From an uncultured Veillonella sp. (GTDB taxonomy: Bacteria; Bacillota; Negativicutes; Veillonellales; Veillonellaceae), in contig CAAFUD010000100.1 in assembly GCA_900766125.1 (NCBI GenBank), forward strand, positions 1-15,102: DNA of 15,102 nt, in the 5' to 3' direction. The position numbers and the translations under genes are program-made. The notes under the pieces are model-generated. The model saw only the letters and a list, made by a program, of their open reading frames with translations, made no database searches and was not told the origin of the DNA. Within the stretch, counting starts at the first letter, position 1; each line of letters opens with the position of its first letter. This document shows, piece after piece, positions 1 to 8,233 of the stretch.

Positions 1-2
1 CA

Positions 3-524
3 TTGTTCCACTTTGGCTTGCTTTGCGTTATCGGTGGTCACGTAGTAGGTGTGTTAATCCCTAAAACTTGGACTGCTGCTATTGGTATTAATGACCATAT
101 GTACCATCAAGGTGCGTTATATATGGGTGCTGTAGCGGGGCTTATCTTTATCGTAGGCTTCTTGCTCTTGATGAAACGCCGCTTCACAGTAGCTGAGTTA
201 AAAGTTAACACATCTCGCCTTGATAAATGGTTATACTTGTTCTTAACATTAGCCATTTTCAGTGGTATGGCTGGAACATTGCTTAATGCATCTGGTTTCT
301 TTGATTACCGCGTATCCATCGGTCCTTGGTTCCGCAGCCTATTAGCGTTTATGCCGGATCCATCCTTGATGGAAGGTGTACCATTTATGTTTAAATTCCA
401 CATGTTCGCGTGGATGGCAGTGGCAATCATCTTCCCATTCAGCCGTTTGGTACACTGTTTGAGTGCTCCACTCAACTACTTAACACGTCCGTTCATCGTT
501 TATCGTAAACGAGATGAAAAATAA
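3..524 (+). CDS. narI: Respiratory nitrate reductase gamma subunit (NarI), 5'-truncated by window edge
   Basis: NarI is the membrane cytochrome b of the NarGHI complex; it oxidises quinol and passes electrons through two hemes b to the NarH iron-sulfur subunit. Only the last 173 residues are in the window. The reading frame is open to the edge, so the TTG at position 3 is an internal Leu codon and roughly the first 50 residues are missing compared with E. coli NarI (225 aa). All four heme-ligand histidines are visible: His3 and His13 of the fragment (FHFG and GGHVVG), and His133 and His151 (KFHMF and SRLVHC). Their spacings of 10 and 18 match E. coli His56/His66 and His187/His205. The C-terminal PFSRLVH...YLTRP stretch is also typical. 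narG, narH and narJ would be expected upstream. A strong terminator follows. Confidence 0.93.
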   Translation: MFHFGLLCVIGGHVVGVLIPKTWTAAIGINDHMYHQGALYMGAVAGLIFIVGFLLLMKRRFTVAELKVNTSRLDKWLYLFLTLAIFSGMAGTLLNASGFFDYRVSIGPWFRSLLAFMPDPSLMEGVPFMFKFHMFAWMAVAIIFPFSRLVHCLSAPLNYLTRPFIVYRKRDEK

Positions 525-575
525 TTAGGATGATGATTGATTTGTACGTCCTTTATAATATGACAAATTAATCTT

Positions 576-625
576 AGCCCCTTGTATTGATATTAGTTTA
601 TGCTAATCAATACAAGGGGCTTTTA
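576..625 (+). terminator. Intrinsic terminator after narI
   Basis: A perfect 16-bp stem (arms 576-591 and 606-621) encloses a 14-nt loop. The right arm ends in GGGGCTTTT, giving a short U-tract. It closes the nar transcription unit. Confidence 0.85.
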
Positions 626-859
626 TTTGCTAATTTTGGTTAGCGTAGTTTATATACTATAATATTATTTCTGATTGAAATACCTATTTTTACAAAATAC
701 TTTGCAATTGTTTATATAGTTAGAATAAAAGACTAAATTAGAATTATTCTTATAATGAATGCTACCTATCTAATAAAAGTAGTCTACAAATTTCGATTTA
801 AATGATAAAATATATTAAGTAAATTTGGCGTTTCAGGAATTATGTTAGAGAGGTTTAAG
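626..859 (+). promoter_or_regulatory. Leader/promoter region of the first heme membrane protein, with a Fur/PerR-like box
   Basis: This is the gene-free remainder of the narI-860 gap. Positions 738-752 read TTAGAATTATTCTTA, with a perfect AGAAT-T-ATTCT symmetry at 740-750. This matches 11 of 14 specified positions of the PerR 7-1-7 box (TTATAATnATTATAA) and 10 of 14 of the Fur form. A perfect -10 hexamer TATAAT (751-756) overlaps its end, although no good -35 is seen at the right distance. A second possible promoter is TTGGTT (636-641), 16 bp, TATAAT (658-663). The DNA is very AT-rich, so chance matches are a real risk. Confidence 0.35.
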
Positions 860-1462
860 ATGAATCAAGTGGAAACGAAACAGTATAAGAGTATTTACCA
901 TATCTTTATATGGATTGCAGTATTTTCTTTAATTATGATCGGTTTGTTGGAATGGGGGTACATTGAGAGTGGTCGTGCCTTTGGTAACTATAAAGTCTAT
1001 ACAGGTCTTGTACCTTGGTGTACGTGGATTGTGATGACTTATTTGGCAACTCGTCCTAAATGGTTTACAAGTCGTTATAATTTATGTGAAATGTTCAAGG
1101 TTCACCGTGCATTAGGTATTGCATCTGTAGCTGTTATTGCATTCCATTTGTATCTCTATTTCGGTAAAGCTGCTAAATCCGTTCTCGGTTGGTGGGGTGG
1201 CTATGTAGCCCTTACTTCCTTCGGTATTGGTACAATCTCTGGCCTTGCGTTCTTAACTCCAAAACTTAGAAAAGTAACTGCATCTAGCCGTAATATTGGT
1301 ATTTGGTTGCACCGTTTCAACTTAGTTGCATTAGTTGCTGCAGATATTCATATCCATGGCTTTACAAGAATTTCCAAAATGGTACCATTCCTTCAAGTGT
1401 TTGATATCATTACATATGGTCTTGTGATTTATTGCATCTACTTGATGTTTAAAAAGAAATAA
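860..1462 (+). CDS. Ferric-reductase-like bis-heme membrane protein (paralog 1), no flavin domain
   Basis: A 200-residue protein that is mostly hydrophobic, with about five or six membrane segments. Numbered from the chosen start, it has His82-x13-His96 (in HRALGI...FH) and His151-x12-His164, with a third His at 166 (WLHRFN...IHIH). The x13/x12 pairs match the two-heme pattern of the ferric reductase/NADPH oxidase transmembrane domain. Nothing resembling an FAD or NAD(P)H domain follows, so electrons must come from a partner or quinol. Direction and substrate are unknown. The ATG at 860 is preferred over 842 because GAGAGG (848-853) sits 6 nt upstream and the N-terminus then aligns with the paralog at 3135 (both have KxQxKSxYHIxIWIAV). 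The two proteins are roughly half identical. It could instead be a cytochrome b561-like or MsrQ-like protein. Confidence 0.7.
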   Translation: MNQVETKQYKSIYHIFIWIAVFSLIMIGLLEWGYIESGRAFGNYKVYTGLVPWCTWIVMTYLATRPKWFTSRYNLCEMFKVHRALGIASVAVIAFHLYLYFGKAAKSVLGWWGGYVALTSFGIGTISGLAFLTPKLRKVTASSRNIGIWLHRFNLVALVAADIHIHGFTRISKMVPFLQVFDIITYGLVIYCIYLMFKKK

Positions 1463-1473
1463 TATGAATTGCT

Positions 1474-1510
1474 AAAGTCCCTTCTGTATAGTACAGAAGG
1501 GACTTTTTTA
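1474..1510 (+). terminator. Intrinsic terminator after paralog 1
   Basis: Perfect 15-bp arms (1474-1488 and 1492-1506) with a 3-nt loop, ending in a run of six T at 1504-1509. It separates paralog 1 from the porin transcription unit. Confidence 0.92.
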
Positions 1511-1615
1511 GTTATATTTTTATTTTCCAAGAAATAAAATATTCTATATTATGAGTTTGATACATAATTGATTGTGAGATTGATATACATTCTCTCTTTA
1601 CTGACCTGATGAAAA

Positions 1616-1660
1616 TTGCTATTATCTGTATGTTAAATATGATAATGATAATTATAGTCA
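1616..1660 (+). promoter_or_regulatory. Porin promoter overlapped by a Fur box
   Basis: A -35-like TTGCTA (1616-1621), a 16-bp spacer and a -10-like TATGAT (1638-1643) form a plausible promoter. Starting inside the -10, positions 1641-1659 read GATAATGATAATTATAGTC, which matches 16 of 19 bases of the classical Fur box GATAATGATAATCATTATC. Two overlapping 7-1-7 readings (1640-1654 and 1646-1660) each match 12 of 14 positions. A repressor bound here would cover the -10 and start site, so iron-dependent repression of the downstream porin is the simplest reading. Confidence 0.65.
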
Positions 1661-1717
1661 TATAATTCATTGTTTCTTCATTTTTTATTAATCATTATTT
1701 ATTGTGTGAGGTTTATT

Positions 1718-2989
1718 ATGATTAAACGTAAAATGACCAGTGCTTTTGCAGTGGCAGCCATGATGGGTGTGGCTACAGCGTTTGCTGTTAATCCATTTTC
1801 CGATGTTCCGTCCGATAGCTGGGCATATCAAGCAGTAGATCAATTGGCTACAACTGGTATTATCAATGGTTATCCTGATGGTACTTTTAAAGGCCAAAAT
1901 AACATTACTCGTTACGAAATGGCTCAAATGATTGCGAAAGGCATGGCTAATCAAGATCGGGCAAATGCGGAACAACAAGCTATGTTGAACCGCTTGGCCG
2001 ATGAGTTTTCCAATGAATTGAATACACTTGGTGTGCGTGTAGCTAAATTGGAAGACCGCGTAGGCAATGTAAAGGTTACTGGTGATGCTCGTATCAACTA
2101 CATCGGTAGAGAGGGGATCGATGGTTATGATTACGAAGATAAACTTACAGCCCGTGTACGTTTAGGCCTAGATGCAAAGGTTAATAAAAATACATCTGTA
2201 AAAGCTCGTATTACAACAGGCTCTATTGAACTAGGTGATAGTTCTAAAGATGCTCAAGCTAATTGGGATTTAGCATATGTAGAGCATAAATTCGGTAAAA
2301 ATGTTGTAGTTGATGCTGGTCGTTATACCCAAAAATTTGGTGGTGGCTTGATTTATAGCTCTAACTTTGATGGTGTAGGCGCTACAGCGAAGCTAGGTGA
2401 TAAAGTTACATTAAATGGTGCATATGGTTATATGACAGCAGGCCGTTTTGCTAAGACTAGTAAAGATGATAATGGTGATGTAGGTCTTATTAATGCCCAT
2501 GTAGCTGTTAATGATCACTTTAGCTTTGGCGGTATGTTTGCTCATGTAGGTACAACAAATGTACGTATGGGTAATGGCAAGAAAAATAACGAATTCGATA
2601 ATGTATATGGCTTTAATGCTAAATATAATGTTGGTAAATTCGGTATTGATGGCGAGTGGGTAAAAGCATCTGGTTTGAGTGATTCTGATGTTTGGAACGT
2701 TGGTGCTAAATGGGGCAACTATAAAATCGATAAGAAAAACTCTTGGGATATCCGCTTAGATTACTTTGATCAAGCTAAAAATGCACCTGTATTTAAAACG
2801 CAAAAATATGAATCTAATGATTTGTTGAAGAAAACACGGTATGAAGGTTATAAAGCATGGCAATTAGGTGCATCTTACGCACCAGAGAAAAATATTGGTA
2901 TTAATGCATACTATGGTTTCCATGCGAAAACACAAGATGGTAACCGTGTAAATGATTACTATCGTGCAGACCTCAACTTCAAATTCTAG
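1718..2989 (+). CDS. OmpM-like outer-membrane porin with N-terminal SLH domain
   Basis: A 423-residue precursor. Residues 1-23 form a signal peptide (MIKRK, hydrophobic core, AFA before VNPFSDV). An SLH domain spans about residues 24-77 (FSDVPSDSWAYQAV...GIINGYPDGTF...ITRYEMAQM). In Negativicutes OmpM proteins this domain binds polyamine-modified peptidoglycan and tethers the outer membrane. A short coiled coil follows (about 78-117, NRLADEF...LGVRVAKLEDRV). The rest, to a C-terminal NFKF, alternates polar and hydrophobic/aromatic residues as in a transmembrane beta-barrel and ends in the usual aromatic residue. The ATG at 1718 is chosen because GTGAGGTT lies just upstream and it gives a clean signal peptide; the in-frame ATG at 1670 does not. 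The Fur-box promoter suggests iron-dependent expression. The solute carried cannot be read from sequence. Confidence 0.88.
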   Translation: MIKRKMTSAFAVAAMMGVATAFAVNPFSDVPSDSWAYQAVDQLATTGIINGYPDGTFKGQNNITRYEMAQMIAKGMANQDRANAEQQAMLNRLADEFSNELNTLGVRVAKLEDRVGNVKVTGDARINYIGREGIDGYDYEDKLTARVRLGLDAKVNKNTSVKARITTGSIELGDSSKDAQANWDLAYVEHKFGKNVVVDAGRYTQKFGGGLIYSSNFDGVGATAKLGDKVTLNGAYGYMTAGRFAKTSKDDNGDVGLINAHVAVNDHFSFGGMFAHVGTTNVRMGNGKKNNEFDNVYGFNAKYNVGKFGIDGEWVKASGLSDSDVWNVGAKWGNYKIDKKNSWDIRLDYFDQAKNAPVFKTQKYESNDLLKKTRYEGYKAWQLGASYAPEKNIGINAYYGFHAKTQDGNRVNDYYRADLNFKF

Positions 2990-3134
2990 TTCTAATTTTA
3001 GGATGGATCTGGATTTAATAACTAATTAGTTTTTAGTTCTAAGTAGAATGCTATGTGGATTGAAATTGTTAGCATGCTACATTAGGCCAACTAGATATAT
3101 ACTGGTAGTTTGTATAAGAAATAGTGAGGTTTAT
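2990..3134 (+). other. Short gap between porin and paralog 2, no strong terminator
   Basis: Only a small loop-less palindrome AACTAATTAGTT near 3020-3031, followed by a few T, resembles a terminator and it is weak. A 10-bp palindrome TAGCATGCTA lies at 3070-3079. No convincing promoter is visible, so read-through from the porin promoter into the gene at 3135 is likely. Confidence 0.4.
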
Positions 3135-3740
<606 letters not shown>

Positions 3741-3796
3741 ATGTTGTATACGTACTTTTATTCTTATAAAAGTCGTATAATCATAGAACTAAAAAG

Positions 3797-3841
3797 AGAC
3801 CATCTCTACCCTTTATATGTGGAAGAGATGGTCTTTTTTTA
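3797..3841 (+). terminator. Intrinsic terminator after paralog 2
   Basis: An 11-bp stem (3797-3807 with 3824-3834, AGACCATCTCT and its complement) is followed by a long T run to about 3841 and preceded by five A. It ends the porin/paralog 2 unit. Confidence 0.92.
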
Positions 3842-3909
3842 TTCTTTACGATACAATAGGAGTATACGTATATACTTTACGGATTTGTGTAAGTATATGC
3901 TGTTTGTTA

Positions 3910-3938
3910 TTGTGAGGGTTAGGGTAAATTAGTATTAT
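3910..3938 (+). promoter_or_regulatory. Candidate promoter of the MFS gene
   Basis: TTGTGA (3910-3915), a 17-bp spacer and TATTAT (3933-3938) match the sigma-A pattern at 4/6 and 5/6. The predicted start is near 3945, about 85 nt before the ATG. The rest of the 3842-4029 gap is AT-rich with no other clear signal. Confidence 0.4.
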
Positions 3939-4029
3939 AAACATTTATTATGTTTTAGCTTATTTTTAGACATTATTAATATGTATATATTACCTTTCTA
4001 GATAATCTCAAATAAGAAAGAAGGGCATT

Positions 4030-5235
4030 ATGGATTCTTCTTGGAAACGAATTATATACCTAATCTGTACCATACAGGTTGGTGGCGGTATAACCATTAT
4101 AGGGGTGGTTTCGTTTATTCCTTTGTTTTTGGCTGAGCTGGGACTTCATGATCAAGGACAGGCGGCTATGTGGGCAGGGATTGTATCTGGGGTTACGCCT
4201 TTAATGGTAGCACTTAGTGCACCTTATTGGTCTCGTAAGGCAAATCAATGGGGCCCTCGTAAGGTAATGATGCTCATTTTGTTTATTCTGATGATTACTG
4301 TTGGAGCTTGTGCTTTTACACAGACGCCAATGCAATTATTGATTCTACGTATTTTGCAAGGTGTTGTGGGTGGTTATGTGCCGATAGGATTAGCTATTAT
4401 TGTCCTTATAACACCTGAGAATAAAGTGCCTTGGGCAATGGGCTTATACCAAGCGTCTATGGTTATGGGCCTCGTCTTTGGACCGCTCATGGGTGGCCTT
4501 GTGGCCGACTTCTTAGGTTATCGTGCACCATTTTTGGTATTTTCTGCATTGACTGGGATTTGTATGTTAGGGATTTATTTCTTAATGCCCAATTTACAGT
4601 TCAAACATAAGGTGGATGAAAGTGTATCAGAAATTTCGCTGATTAAATATTTTTTATCTATACCTCGTGTACGTCTCCTTGTAGGAATGCTATTCTTGTG
4701 TAATTTTGGTATTACAGGTATAGGTCCTATTTTACCGTTATATATTAAGCACTATATGCATATGACTGACGAGTTTGTGGCGACTATTGTTGGTATTATT
4801 ATCTTCGGTGCTGGTGTATTCAGTGCCTTAGCATCCATTTCAATCGGTAAGGTAACACAACGATTGACCATGCCTCGTATTATCTTTACTGCTACATGGG
4901 CGGTGGGATCTTTATTTATTTTGCAATACTTAATGCCTAGTATATGGGGACTAGGCATATTCCGTGCTATAGCCGGATTCTTTATGGGCTTTATTACGCC
5001 AATTGCAAATACGCTGATATCCAAGGCTGTCCCTATTGAGCGACGCGGCATTGTCTTTGGCGCCGTATCTAGTGTAGCCATGATGGGTAATGTATTAGGC
5101 CCTGTTATTAGTGGTATTATTGCGCGTGCCTTTGGATATGGTGCTGTGTTCTGGTCTACGGCAGCGATATTCTTTGTGGCGTCTTGGTTTGTATACCGTA
5201 ATTTAGTTATGTCTCGTGAAAGCAGTTCATCATAG
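4030..5235 (+). CDS. MFS drug/solute exporter, MdtG-like
   Basis: A 401-residue protein with about 12 hydrophobic segments and the two-bundle layout of the major facilitator superfamily. Loop 2-3 carries a motif-A-like SRKANQWGPRK (about 68-78). ILRILQGVVGGYVP (105-118) is motif B with its Arg. GLVFGPLMGG (147-156) in segment 5 is the antiporter motif C, which points to proton-coupled export. The pattern MWAGIV, ILRxLxGxxGGxVP and the PxxKxxWAxG stretch resemble E. coli MdtG, a fosfomycin/deoxycholate-type efflux pump; the actual substrate here is unknown. A purine-rich AAGAAAGAAGGG precedes the ATG. The gene is followed by a repeat tract and a LysR gene in the same direction, which might regulate it. 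Confidence 0.82.
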   Translation: MDSSWKRIIYLICTIQVGGGITIIGVVSFIPLFLAELGLHDQGQAAMWAGIVSGVTPLMVALSAPYWSRKANQWGPRKVMMLILFILMITVGACAFTQTPMQLLILRILQGVVGGYVPIGLAIIVLITPENKVPWAMGLYQASMVMGLVFGPLMGGLVADFLGYRAPFLVFSALTGICMLGIYFLMPNLQFKHKVDESVSEISLIKYFLSIPRVRLLVGMLFLCNFGITGIGPILPLYIKHYMHMTDEFVATIVGIIIFGAGVFSALASISIGKVTQRLTMPRIIFTATWAVGSLFILQYLMPSIWGLGIFRAIAGFFMGFITPIANTLISKAVPIERRGIVFGAVSSVAMMGNVLGPVISGIIARAFGYGAVFWSTAAIFFVASWFVYRNLVMSRESSSS

Positions 5236-5260
5236 TGAAGATGCTTTCAATGAAATATAA

Positions 5261-5299
5261 TAGTTGTAGTTGTAGTTGTAGTTGTAGTTGTAGTTGTAG
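5261..5299 (+). repeat. Hexanucleotide tandem repeat (TAGTTG), 6.5 copies
   Basis: Six perfect TAGTTG units plus TAG lie in the gap between the MFS gene and the LysR gene. Tandem hexamers of this length can gain or lose units by slipped-strand replication. The repeat also supplies TTGTAG hexamers that can serve as -35 elements for a -10-like TATTAT at 5305-5310. Confidence 0.97.
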
Positions 5300-5310
5300 A
5301 AAAATATTAT
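5282..5310 (+). promoter_or_regulatory. Candidate lysR-type gene promoter embedded in the repeat
   Basis: TTGTAG (5282-5287) lies inside the tandem repeat. With a 17-bp spacer and TATTAT (5305-5310) it makes a plausible, weak-at-the--35 promoter for the regulator at 5412. Further down, an inverted repeat TAGTAG-N11-CTACTA (5361-5383) could be a regulator site. Confidence 0.35.
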
Positions 5311-5411
5311 GTGAGTAGCAAATACCAATGAGAGGGGTTGGTGTATGTTGTGTAGTGGGCTAGTAGATAGAGTAAGGCTACTAATTATAAGAGAGATGAG
5401 AGTGTATCGTT

Positions 5412-6296
5412 ATGTTGTTGAAACAATTAGAGTATTTTGTGTGTGTAGTTGATAATAATAGTTTTACTCAAGCTGCGACAGAGCAGTATGTGTCTCAATC
5501 TGCTATTTCACAACAAATTAAAGCCCTTGAAACGAGTTTAGGCGTGGAGCTGATGGTACGAGAAAAACGAAGCTTTCACCTAACACCAGCGGGGCAATAT
5601 TTATATCGATCTGGTAAAAAATTACTAGAACGCTTTCACGCTATTAAGGTAGAAACAACCCGCATTGGTACAGATGCACGTGTTAGCTTACGAATTGGCT
5701 ATTTAAATCGCTATAGTGGGATGGCTATGCAGCAAACGGTCATTCGCATGGCTAAACGCTATAAAAATCTAGATATCCGTATGTATAGTGGCAGCCATGA
5801 AGAACTGTATGGCATGTTAGATGATCGCCGCGTAGATGTGATTTTTAATGATCAGTGGCAGGTTTTATCTGATGATTATGAAAGTCATTTGATTGATAAG
5901 GCGACCACAGTAATCGAGGTGCCACAAGGTTATACAAAGGAAGGTAGCGTCGAAATTAAAACGATTGATGATTTACCGCTCATCCTAGTATGCCGTGGTA
6001 AGTATACGATAGGAGAGGAAGAGCACTATCGTAAGGCCATTGGCTATGCTGGAGCCTTTGCGTATGCTCGTACTTTAGAGGAAGCGCGCTATTTAGTGGC
6101 AGGCCAACAAGGCTTACTGTTATTAGATCGTTTTAAATACTTAACAGACTCCATGCCTGGCATTGAGCGCAAGGTATTGACCAACCATGGTAAATCCATG
6201 GAACGTAATTATTACTTTGTATCTCAACGAAATCAAAGTAATACCTATGTAGAAGCCTTTAGAGAAATGTTTAATCAAGTTTTGTCAGAGTTTTAA
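5412..6296 (+). CDS. LysR-family transcriptional regulator
   Basis: A 294-residue protein of typical LysR length. The N-terminal winged helix-turn-helix is clear at about residues 1-61: LEYFVCVVDNNSFTQAA, then VSQSAISQQIKALE as the recognition-helix region, then LGVELMVREKRSFHLTPAG. A linker helix and an effector-binding domain follow; the latter includes RIGYLNRYSG near residue 95 and an LDDRRVDVIF strand-helix. The effector cannot be inferred. LysR proteins often control a divergent neighbour, but here the upstream gene is in the same direction and the downstream exporter is convergent, so the target is unclear. The start has no strong Shine-Dalgarno, only GAGATGAG about 13 nt upstream, which suggests modest translation. 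Confidence 0.9.
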   Translation: MLLKQLEYFVCVVDNNSFTQAATEQYVSQSAISQQIKALETSLGVELMVREKRSFHLTPAGQYLYRSGKKLLERFHAIKVETTRIGTDARVSLRIGYLNRYSGMAMQQTVIRMAKRYKNLDIRMYSGSHEELYGMLDDRRVDVIFNDQWQVLSDDYESHLIDKATTVIEVPQGYTKEGSVEIKTIDDLPLILVCRGKYTIGEEEHYRKAIGYAGAFAYARTLEEARYLVAGQQGLLLLDRFKYLTDSMPGIERKVLTNHGKSMERNYYFVSQRNQSNTYVEAFREMFNQVLSEF

Positions 6297-6336
6297 TATA
6301 CGAAGATGAATTATAGTAAAACAAAATTCATCGTTA

Positions 6337-6372
6337 TATAACAAAAGATATTTGTATAACAACAGATATTTG
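6337..6372 (+). repeat. Tandem 18-bp duplication
   Basis: Two abutting copies (6337-6354 and 6355-6372) of TATAACAAMAGATATTTG differ at one base. An inverted repeat GATGAATT/AATTCATC (6305-6312, 6325-6332) lies just before. No function is evident. Confidence 0.85.
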
Positions 6373-6379
6373 CAATATA

Positions 6380-6407
6380 AAAGCCGTTAGCATATGCTAA
6401 CGGCTTT
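6380..6407. terminator. Bidirectional intrinsic terminator between convergent genes
   Basis: A 28-bp perfect palindrome (arms 6380-6393 and 6394-6407, AAAGCCGTTAGCAT and complement) has T-rich DNA on the right and A-rich DNA on the left. It can therefore end both the LysR gene (+) and the LysE-type gene (-). Confidence 0.88.
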
Positions 6408-6442
6408 GTTGTTTAAGGATTATACTATTGGAGATATTTTGA

Positions 6443-7057
6443 TTAAATATATTCTAAAAGCATTGTAACCCCATCGATGAACAATTTTATACCATAAATG
6501 ACGAGGACAGCGCCACAGAAGCGGTTGATCCAAGCCATATGGGTGATTTTGATTTTTTTTGCTAACAGATGCATGGTAGCGGCTAAGGATCCAAACCAAA
6601 TTGGTGTCATAACTAAAAAACCGCCAAAGAAGTGGTAAATGTTCTCTTCTGGGATATTAGCTTGAAAAGCACCGAGCATCATAGTTGCATCAAGTACTGC
6701 TTGAGGATTGCCCCAAGATACAGCGATAGCAGATATGATAATCTTACGAATAGGGATATGCGTGTTAACATTGCGCATATCTGGTTCAGTTCTGAATATA
6801 TTAAAGCCCATGTATACAATCAGTAGGCCCCCAAAAAGGAGTACGATAAGCTTTGTAAGCGGCCACATTTCAAGAATGGCGCCGATGCCAAAGAAGGCTG
6901 CCGTACTGAGGCTCATATCAAATAGTGCCAATATGATAAGGGTCAATATGATACGACGTATAGGCTGTACCAATGCTGTGTTGATGATGAAGAGGTTTTG
7001 CATGCCAACAGGGGCAAATGTTGCGAGACCGACAAGAAGTCCTTGTAAGAAGTACAT
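6443..7057 (-). CDS. LysE/ArgO-family amino-acid exporter
   Basis: A 204-residue, very hydrophobic protein with about six membrane segments. It has the family hallmarks: an N-terminal LATFAPVGMQNLFIINTAL stretch (12-30; compare the PIGPQN motif of ArgO/LysE) and WGNPQAVLDATMMLGA (115-130), matching the NPxxxLD motif in the second half. Members export lysine, arginine or other basic amino acids; the specific substrate is not determined here. The ATG at 7057 is selected because AGGAGGG lies 5 nt upstream; an upstream in-frame extension to 7111 lacks a ribosome site. It converges on the LysR gene rather than diverging from it, unlike the classical lysG-lysE and argP-argO arrangement. Confidence 0.87.
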   Translation of the reverse strand: MYFLQGLLVGLATFAPVGMQNLFIINTALVQPIRRIILTLIILALFDMSLSTAAFFGIGAILEMWPLTKLIVLLFGGLLIVYMGFNIFRTEPDMRNVNTHIPIRKIIISAIAVSWGNPQAVLDATMMLGAFQANIPEENIYHFFGGFLVMTPIWFGSLAATMHLLAKKIKITHMAWINRFCGAVLVIYGIKLFIDGVTMLLEYI

Positions 7058-7113
7058 GTTAACCCTCCTAACTATAGTATGATAAAGTACTAATAAGGTG
7101 AATAGTAGCACGA

Positions 7114-7137
7114 AACCCCTCCATTACTGGAGGGGTT
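7114..7137 (-). terminator. Hairpin between the YeiH-like and LysE-like genes
   Basis: A GC-rich 10-bp stem (7114-7123 with 7128-7137, AACCCCTCCA and complement) and 4-nt loop. On the minus strand only three T follow, so it is either a modest terminator for the YeiH-like gene or an attenuator before the exporter gene. Confidence 0.6.
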
Positions 7138-7192
7138 ATTACTATTCTAACTATATACAATTATATCATATTAAAATAGGTATGTATATTTC

Positions 7193-8233
7193 TTACCATA
7201 AACCAATCATATGTTGTGTAGCTAGGCTGACTGCTGTGATGGCAATCCAGCAACAAGCACCCAATGCAAGGGCAGAACCACCGGATTTTATCAATTTTAC
7301 GATATTAGTATTAAGTCCTATAGCAACCATGGCCATTGTAATAAAGTATTTGGAAATAGTTTTGAATACACTCAAGAATTGAATATCTACATTCGCATAG
7401 GATAATACTGTTGTAATAAGAGAACAAATCACAAAGTATAAAACAAATTTAGGGAAGATTTTAGCGATGCTAACACTGCTACCATCAGCTTGAGCAGCAC
7501 TTTGTTTTGCTTTATATACTTGGTAACTTGCTAAACCTAAACAAATAGGAATAATAGCGAGGGTACGTGTTAATTTAACGATTGTCGCATATTCTAGTAC
7601 TTGTGTACCAGTGCCTTTCATACTATCCCATACGGCAGCTGTAGCTGTTACAGAGGATGTATCGTTTACGGCGGTACCAGCAAATAGACCAAAGCCCATA
7701 TTGGAAAGACCAATAGCATCACCAAATGGAGGGAATACAAAAGCTGCTACTACATTGAAGAAGAATACAACGGAGATAGCCTGTGCAATATCTTGATCCT
7801 CTGCCTTGATGACTGGTGCAGCTGCAGCGATAGCAGAACCACCACAAATGGAGGAACCTACGCCGATAAGTACAGCTGTATTAGAGTCGATATGAGTGAG
7901 TCGATAGATAACATAGGACACGATTAAGGATGTAGCGATGGTTGAAATGATGACAGGTAATGAAATCCAACCTACATGTAAAATCTGTGTAATATTTAAG
8001 CCAAAGCCCAATAAAATAACAGCCCATTGTAAAATCTTTTTAGATGTGAAGCCGATGCCGGCACCAGTTTTTTCGCGCTTCCAAGATGTGAATATAGAGC
8101 CAATAATTATACCTAAGATGATAGCAAAGATTGGGCTACCGATTAGATGAAACTCTAGGCCTAATAGCCAACAAGGAATAGCGAGGACTGCACAGAGCAG
8201 AATGCCTGGCAACGTTTTTTGATTGATACCCAT
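7193..8233 (-). CDS. YeiH-family (UPF0324) inner-membrane transporter
   Basis: A 346-residue protein with about ten hydrophobic segments. It carries the signature of the YeiH/UPF0324 family (often annotated as putative sulfate exporter): LLGFGLNITQI (74-84), the glycine-rich GVGSSICGGSAIAAAAPVIKAE (124-145; PVIKAE is highly typical) and a mid-protein FAGTAVNDTSSVTA (184-197), with a closing MAMVAIGLNTN. Substrate evidence for the family is thin, so no ion is named here. The ATG at 8233 has AAGGAGG about 9 nt upstream; the alternative at 8266 has no such site. It diverges from the carbonic anhydrase gene across a 341-bp AT-rich gap, raising but not proving a shared role. Confidence 0.85.
   Translation of the reverse strand: MGINQKTLPGILLCAVLAIPCWLLGLEFHLIGSPIFAIILGIIIGSIFTSWKREKTGAGIGFTSKKILQWAVILLGFGLNITQILHVGWISLPVIISTIATSLIVSYVIYRLTHIDSNTAVLIGVGSSICGGSAIAAAAPVIKAEDQDIAQAISVVFFFNVVAAFVFPPFGDAIGLSNMGFGLFAGTAVNDTSSVTATAAVWDSMKGTGTQVLEYATIVKLTRTLAIIPICLGLASYQVYKAKQSAAQADGSSVSIAKIFPKFVLYFVICSLITTVLSYANVDIQFLSVFKTISKYFITMAMVAIGLNTNIVKLIKSGGSALALGACCWIAITAVSLATQHMIGLW

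Noticed and set aside
3070..3079. Palindrome TAGCATGCTA upstream of paralog 2 as an operator
   Set aside because: Only 10 bp, with no promoter elements around it and no second copy in the window.
3741..3932. A 63-codon open frame after paralog 2
   Set aside because: It runs straight through the strong terminator at 3797-3841 and lacks a ribosome binding site.
6708..7082. A 124-codon plus-strand frame
   Set aside because: Antisense to the LysE-type gene, which has a clear family signature and AGGAGGG site.
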